Translations under genes and position numbers: made by a program
Notes under the pieces: model-generated
What the model saw: the letters and a program-made list of their open reading frames with translations, nothing else
Told to the model about the DNA's origin: nothing
The model's database searches: none
Source: Persicobacter diffluens
Lineage (GTDB): Bacteria > Bacteroidota > Bacteroidia > Cytophagales > Cyclobacteriaceae
DNA length: 64,000 nucleotides
Reading direction: 5' to 3'
NCBI RefSeq assembly: GCF_036244895.1
Contig: NZ_BQKE01000001.1
Location: 744,001-808,000, forward strand
Shown: positions 59,626-64,000 of the stretch, in pieces
Numbering within the stretch: position 1 is the first letter of the stretch
Layout: each line of letters starts with the position of its first letter

Positions 59626-59662
59626 TAAAAAGGGAAAGCAGTATTGGTTGCTTTCCCTTTTT
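59626..59662. terminator. Bidirectional terminator between convergent genes
   Basis: AAAAAGGGAAAGCA and TGCTTTCCCTTTTT form a 14-bp stem around GTATTGGT. A's and T's flank both sides, so it serves both DUF3078 and the fused enzyme gene. Confidence 0.88.
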
Positions 59663-59667
59663 ATTGA

Positions 59668-62067
59668 TTAGCCAGCTTTTATTTGTCCACCGTTAAATTC
59701 CAAATCCACCAGCTCGAAAGATTCTTCCATCTGGGCATAGGTGATGAGTTGTTGCTTTTGTGAATTGAACTTTCGTTTTTCCATATCGGTAGAAAAGCCG
59801 GCAAAAAGGGTTTGCCAACCCATTAGGAAGGCTCTGTTCAGTACTTCGTAAAGCACTTGCCCATAAGGATTCAAAGAATAAAAGGAGTGGTCAAGCCCGA
59901 TGAGCTTAATTTCTATATGGCTATTACCTGCATAGATCCAAACCACAGCAATAAGTTGGTCACTTACCCGATGCCTGATTCTCAATATTTGCCAGTGCGG
60001 ATCTCTCTCCATTTCTTCAAACCAGGCCTTTGGCAAGGGAGCGGTATTTATTGCCCTTCCCTTTTTTTGTACATTCAGGTACAGTTGGTAATCCTGAAGG
60101 TTATTTGCCTGGCCATTCCATTCAAACAGGAGTTCTTCCCGATGTCGAAGTACTTTCTGGCGAATATTTTTTCTTTTCTTGAGACTCATCGCCTGCAGGT
60201 ACGCTGTTATGGAGGAAAAGGGTTTAAGGTCATAATAATGATAGGCCGGCAATGGTGCCGCCACCCATCCTTTCTGGACAATTTTTTGATGCAGCGCACT
60301 ATTTTGACTTTCCTGAGGAAAGCAAAGCATGAAGCCATGTTTGGTGTTGTATTGTGCTTTGAGATCTTCATAGAACTGGTTGATTAAATCAAAGCTTTTG
60401 GCTTTTAATGTATCCTCCAGTGCTGCCTGCCACTTAAGATGTTCTCCTTCCGTAATGAGGGTTCCTGCCATTAATACCCGCTCACAAAGGTAATTTGGTC
60501 CATAAATCTTCCTCATGGTTTCAGCATACTCACTCACTTCTGCCCCGGAAAAAATATCCAGCTTTATTTTTAGTTCCGTGAAAAGTCCCGCGGCAATTAA
60601 TTGCTGGTCATGGAAAACACCAAAATAGTGGAAGTTCCATCGTTCCTCTTTAGGAAGCTGGGTGAAAACCTTTTCCAAAGAACTAAGTCCTTCATAACTT
60701 AATTGCCCAGCATCCTGAAACAGGCTGCGCCAGGGTTTTTCCATCTCATGAACAGAATGATAGCGCTTAAGTTTTAAAGCATGTTGTGGCTTTGGAATAA
60801 TGGATACTTTTTGCTTTTTTTTGAGCTTGAAAGGACGGAAAATTTGTTGCTCATTAATATCTAATTGGCTAATGCCTTCCCAGTAAGCGGCTTCCATTTT
60901 ATTCAGTAAGGCAAGGATGTCTGCTTTTTGGTGTAATGCTGTCACGGTGAATCGAACTCCGGACTTACGGATAGAGGTTGCCGGAAAAGTGCCTAAATTG
61001 GTCCAGTAGCCATCGGCCTTGAGCGAGGCAATCATCTCATGTGCCAGCTCCGGATAAGAGGTGCCCCAAAAGAAGATAGGTGTGTCATTTTTTCTTACTA
61101 ATGGGTAGTCTCTTTCCTCAAACCAATCATTTACAGTTTGAATGTTCTCCATTAATTTGGCCTGTAATGGCAAAAATTCCTCTGAAAGCATGATATTCGC
61201 AGAGGCAATAGCCGCCCCTAAAGTGGCAGGCTGTAATGGGCCGGAGGTAACCATGGGCCCCCCTACAGTACGGATCAGGCTCATCATTGCTGCATTTTCG
61301 CTACAAATCACCGCTCCTCCGGTAGCATAGGCCTTAGCTAGTGAAGTCGTGATGACCAGTCGTGGGTGGTTGCGTAAAGCATTATGTACATAGCCTCTTC
61401 CATTTTTACCATACCAGCCCATGCCGTGGGCATCATCAAGATATAAATATAAGTTATCATATTTGTCCAGTAAGCGCTGGAGTTCTTCCAGGGGTGCGGC
61501 ATCGCCATACATGGAATAAACCCCATCCGCCATATACCAAACTTTTCTGCCGGTATTGCGGTAATGCAATATTTTGTTTTCCAGCAGGTCCATGCGGTTA
61601 TGGGGCAGTAATTCCGCCTGAACTCCCCTGGCCCGACAAAGGTCTACTGCGGCAGAGATAGAGCGGTGTGCCTGATGGTCAAGCAGAATGATGTCCTCAT
61701 TGTCTACTAAAGTAGGAATAGCGGAAGCATGCGCCAAAGTAGTGGTAGGGGCAATGACTACCGGACATTCAAAAATCTGCACAAAAAGGGCTTCTAATTC
61801 TTTGTAAAGGCTAATGCTGGCGTAGGCACGGGAAGAAGAAAACTGAGTTCCGAATTGGTCAATGGCGTCTTTGGCGTATTGGCGTAACTTGGGGTGAAAT
61901 TCCAATCCTAAATAGGAACAAGAACCAAAGTTAATAAGTTTGTCAGCGCCTATCTGGACTTGCATGTCTTCAGATGAAGTGGCTTGAATTTCCTGGTGTA
62001 AAATGGATTTGCTTACCGCAAATTGAAGGTTGTCGTAAACGGTTTTCAGTTTCTGAGAGTGCTTCAT
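59668..62067 (-). CDS. Fused AONS-like PLP acyltransferase and GNAT/FemAB-like domain
   Basis: The start is set at the ATG giving MKHSQKLKTVYDN (799 residues). Residues about 30-400 are an alpha-oxoamine synthase (AONS/KBL/SPT family) domain: NFGSCSYLGLEFHP, YLDDAHGMGWYG, and the PLP lysine K245 in TTSLAKAYATGGAV. It ends with SIRKSGVRFTVTALH. Residues about 440-790 resemble an N-acyltransferase of the GNAT/FemAB type (KNIRQKVLRHREELLFEW, IAVVWIYAGNSHIEIKLIGLDHSFYSLNPYGQVLYEVLNRAFLMGW). AONS enzymes join an amino acid and an acyl thioester with CO2 loss; relatives make sphingolipids and sulfonolipids in this phylum. One protein could thus form an amino-ketone base and then N-acylate it. The substrates are inference. 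Confidence 0.87.
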   Translation of the reverse strand: MKHSQKLKTVYDNLQFAVSKSILHQEIQATSSEDMQVQIGADKLINFGSCSYLGLEFHPKLRQYAKDAIDQFGTQFSSSRAYASISLYKELEALFVQIFECPVVIAPTTTLAHASAIPTLVDNEDIILLDHQAHRSISAAVDLCRARGVQAELLPHNRMDLLENKILHYRNTGRKVWYMADGVYSMYGDAAPLEELQRLLDKYDNLYLYLDDAHGMGWYGKNGRGYVHNALRNHPRLVITTSLAKAYATGGAVICSENAAMMSLIRTVGGPMVTSGPLQPATLGAAIASANIMLSEEFLPLQAKLMENIQTVNDWFEERDYPLVRKNDTPIFFWGTSYPELAHEMIASLKADGYWTNLGTFPATSIRKSGVRFTVTALHQKADILALLNKMEAAYWEGISQLDINEQQIFRPFKLKKKQKVSIIPKPQHALKLKRYHSVHEMEKPWRSLFQDAGQLSYEGLSSLEKVFTQLPKEERWNFHYFGVFHDQQLIAAGLFTELKIKLDIFSGAEVSEYAETMRKIYGPNYLCERVLMAGTLITEGEHLKWQAALEDTLKAKSFDLINQFYEDLKAQYNTKHGFMLCFPQESQNSALHQKIVQKGWVAAPLPAYHYYDLKPFSSITAYLQAMSLKKRKNIRQKVLRHREELLFEWNGQANNLQDYQLYLNVQKKGRAINTAPLPKAWFEEMERDPHWQILRIRHRVSDQLIAVVWIYAGNSHIEIKLIGLDHSFYSLNPYGQVLYEVLNRAFLMGWQTLFAGFSTDMEKRKFNSQKQQLITYAQMEESFELVDLEFNGGQIKAG

Positions 62068-62485
62068 ATAGAGGAATAGTAAAGTGTATTTTGCCTGAAA
62101 AGCCTGTTCCCGATTCCTGTTATGGGGAACGAAAAAGTAGGGCAAATAATTTCTAAAAATGGGAGTGGCATAAAGTATAATCACTCAGCCACCCCATGTG
62201 CTTTATGATACTGATTTTGAGGAGTTGAGTTAGGGGTAGGCCAATGACGACTTGTACAGGAAAATACAGGGATCGTTTTGCGTAAATTGAAAAAAAATGC
62301 GGTGAAAGTAATTTGAAGTAAATTTTAATTTGTTCGTCAAATCTTACATCCTTTGATCACGCTTTATCCTGATGAATTACGTATTTTGGAGGATTATTTT
62401 TTTTTATTGATGTAATAAAATGGAAGATTTGGTGCCGGAAAAAGCGGGAAATATGCTTTTTTTTCACTGAGGAATGGGTTCCTGA
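62068..62485. other. Non-coding gap between the fused enzyme and kinase genes
   Basis: A 418-bp AT-rich gap with no gene, no recognisable repeat element and no strong hairpin. It must hold the promoter of the fused enzyme and the 3' end of the kinase transcript. Confidence 0.5.
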
Positions 62486-64000
62486 TTACTTTTTCGAAGA
62501 GGTAGACTGAGAGATGACTTCTTTAAGCTTAGTAATATCAAAGGGTTTTACCAATGCATCTGTAAATCCTTTGTCTTTCATATTCTCCAAATTAGAGGGA
62601 AGGGTGGCGCTTAGCGCAATGATAGGGCGTTTATATCCCTGGTCCCGAAGTACTTGGGTGGCTTCGTAACCGTCCATTACCGGCATTTGCAGATCCATCA
62701 GGATGAGATCAATATCTGGTTTTTCTTTTATTTTATTTACCGCATCCTGCCCATGAGAGGCTGTAAATACTTTGCAGCCAGCTCGACTTAATAATTTTTT
62801 GAGCACCATCAGATTAATGGGGTTATCATCAACGCCCAGAATATTGAGATTCTCGATTTGAACTTCCTCGATCGTCTCCGGAGTGGAGGAGTGTTCCGGG
62901 CTTTCATCGAACTCAAGCTCAAAAAAGAAAGTAGTTCCTTTGCCTACTTCTGATTCAAATAATAAATCTCCACCCATGGCATGCAGAATTTTCTGAGAAA
63001 TGGATAGCCCTAGTCCTGTGCCACCAAATTCTTTGTAAACATTTTCGGTTTCTTGCTCAAATGGGCGAAAAATAATGTCTTTTTTCTCCGGGGCGATTCC
63101 CTTCCCACTGTCCTCAATGGCAAATCGAACCCGGACTTTTGCATCAGTCTGCTTGATCTTTTGGATGGAAAGTTTTACAAAACCTTCATTGGTAAATTTA
63201 ATGGCATTATTGATCAGGTTATTGATACACTGACTCAGACGGGGGCCATCGAATAACAATAGCTTCGGAATGCTTTCATCAATCTCTAATTGGGTCGTTA
63301 AGCCTTTTTTGTCCGCACTGATCTGGTGGATGTTAAGGATCTCCTTTCCCAAAATAGAGAGCTCAAAGGGCTGTGGGTTGATGGGGATGTCCCGGTCATC
63401 AAATTTGGCGAGATCCAAAACGTCATTTACCAAATGAAGTAATACCGTGGCGGAATAAGCCAGGGAATTAATCGTACTCTTCTCATTCTGACAACCTTTT
63501 TCCTTTAGCACACTGACTAAGCCCACAATGCCATTAAGGGGTGTTCTGAGTTCATGGCTAAGGGTGTTGAAAAATTTGGATTGTTTCAGCGCATGTTCCT
63601 GAATTTTTTCCATGGAGGCCTCCAACTCCTGGTTGGTTTCATATAGCTCCATGCTCAGTTTTCGGGCTTCCTTGGTGGCAGTTTCTTCTTTTTCTAGTGT
63701 GGAGCGATAATTTTTCTGTAGATTTTTTAAACCGAGGAAGCTCATTAATACCGCGCAAACGCCATAGCCGATTCTCTGCCATTGTTTTTCTACCGGACTA
63801 AGAGGAGTTTGGTACTCTAGTGGAATGGTGAAGAGGTTAACCACAAAAAAGCAGACTAAAACCGCAATGAGAATAAAGAGCTGTGCTTTACTTTCCTCTC
63901 TTTTAAAAACTAAGAACACCACTGCGATAGCAGCTATAAAGAGGTATTCCACCCCAACATTTCCACCGTATATTAATTCCAAGGCAATATTGGTGATCAG
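62486..64000 (-). CDS. Hybrid sensor histidine kinase (5' end outside window)
   Basis: The reading frame is open through the right edge of the window (LITNIALELIYGG at the end), so the N-terminus is missing. The visible part has several membrane spans (YLFIAAIAVVFLVF, LFILIAVLVCFFVVNLF, GYGVCAVLMSFLGL) and a coiled coil. The HisKA domain has His in TLSHELRTP (63554-63556), and the HATPase domain has NLINNAIKFTN, DSGKGIAP and GGTGLGLSI. A C-terminal receiver has its Asp in ILMDLQMPVMDGY. This is a hybrid kinase with an integral-membrane sensor. It ends 418 bp from the fused AONS gene, with no clear terminator. Confidence 0.92.
   Translation of the reverse strand: MITNIALELIYGGNVGVEYLFIAAIAVVFLVFKREESKAQLFILIAVLVCFFVVNLFTIPLEYQTPLSPVEKQWQRIGYGVCAVLMSFLGLKNLQKNYRSTLEKEETATKEARKLSMELYETNQELEASMEKIQEHALKQSKFFNTLSHELRTPLNGIVGLVSVLKEKGCQNEKSTINSLAYSATVLLHLVNDVLDLAKFDDRDIPINPQPFELSILGKEILNIHQISADKKGLTTQLEIDESIPKLLLFDGPRLSQCINNLINNAIKFTNEGFVKLSIQKIKQTDAKVRVRFAIEDSGKGIAPEKKDIIFRPFEQETENVYKEFGGTGLGLSISQKILHAMGGDLLFESEVGKGTTFFFELEFDESPEHSSTPETIEEVQIENLNILGVDDNPINLMVLKKLLSRAGCKVFTASHGQDAVNKIKEKPDIDLILMDLQMPVMDGYEATQVLRDQGYKRPIIALSATLPSNLENMKDKGFTDALVKPFDITKLKEVISQSTSSKK

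Overview
The window looks like chromosomal DNA of a free-living member of Bacteroidota, most likely a marine Cytophagales-type bacterium. The evidence is an LptD/amidase/MCE outer-membrane block, a GH97 enzyme next to a SusR-like regulator, DUF4905, DUF3078, DUF2461 and DUF418 proteins, curli genes of the Bacteroidota type, several TAnnTTTG promoter boxes, frequent TTG/GTG starts, and few Shine-Dalgarno sequences. The genus cannot be fixed from the sequence alone. No prophage, CRISPR array or complete insertion sequence was seen.

Layout. 1-4.8 kb: four co-directional genes, three clearly for exported proteins, ending in an 880-residue leucine-rich-repeat protein. 5-10.3 kb: an SDR oxidoreductase, an ECF-like sigma factor, an outer-membrane barrel, the folB-DivIVA-WD40 operon and a phosphopantetheinyl transferase. 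10.3-15.8 kb: envelope biogenesis (lptD divergent from an amidase-MCE pair) and a SirB1-like protein. 16-25.3 kb: DUF418 membrane protein, DUF1349 protein, GH97 alpha-glucosidase, SusR-like regulator, NfeD protease, DUF4905 and a LysM/double-psi protein. 26-35.7 kb: DUF2905, chalcone-isomerase-like and DUF2461 proteins, then a complete curli locus: csgE-csgF-csgG-lipoprotein facing csgB-like/csgA-like fibre genes. 35.7-44.1 kb: two glycosyltransferases, a methyltransferase, an MbnP-MbnH pair and a class A PBP. 44.5-49.6 kb: a ferredoxin-type reductase, purB, pepE, two candidate small RNAs and tRNA-Leu(GAG). 49.8-64 kb: a large hybrid kinase, M16 peptidase, O-methyltransferase, LysM transglycosylase, single-domain response regulator, DUF3078 protein, a fused AONS-like/acyltransferase enzyme and a second hybrid kinase cut by the window end.

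The most striking feature not explained by genes is a dispersed repeat of about 220 bp. It has roughly 17-bp imperfect terminal inverted repeats (consensus TTAAGCCGRATTATTCA), a central GCCCAAATTTGGGC palindrome and an internal A/T hairpin. I count eleven complete, decayed or partial copies, all between genes. Two copies supply the stop codon of the upstream gene, and some lie head-to-tail sharing a terminus. It behaves like a MITE.

The curli locus is the clearest functional system. CsgG carries an extra C-terminal beta-barrel-like region, a beta-propeller lipoprotein follows in the same orientation, the major curlin is very large (651 residues), and its upstream region has a perfect 8-bp inverted repeat plus a CRP/FNR-like palindrome.
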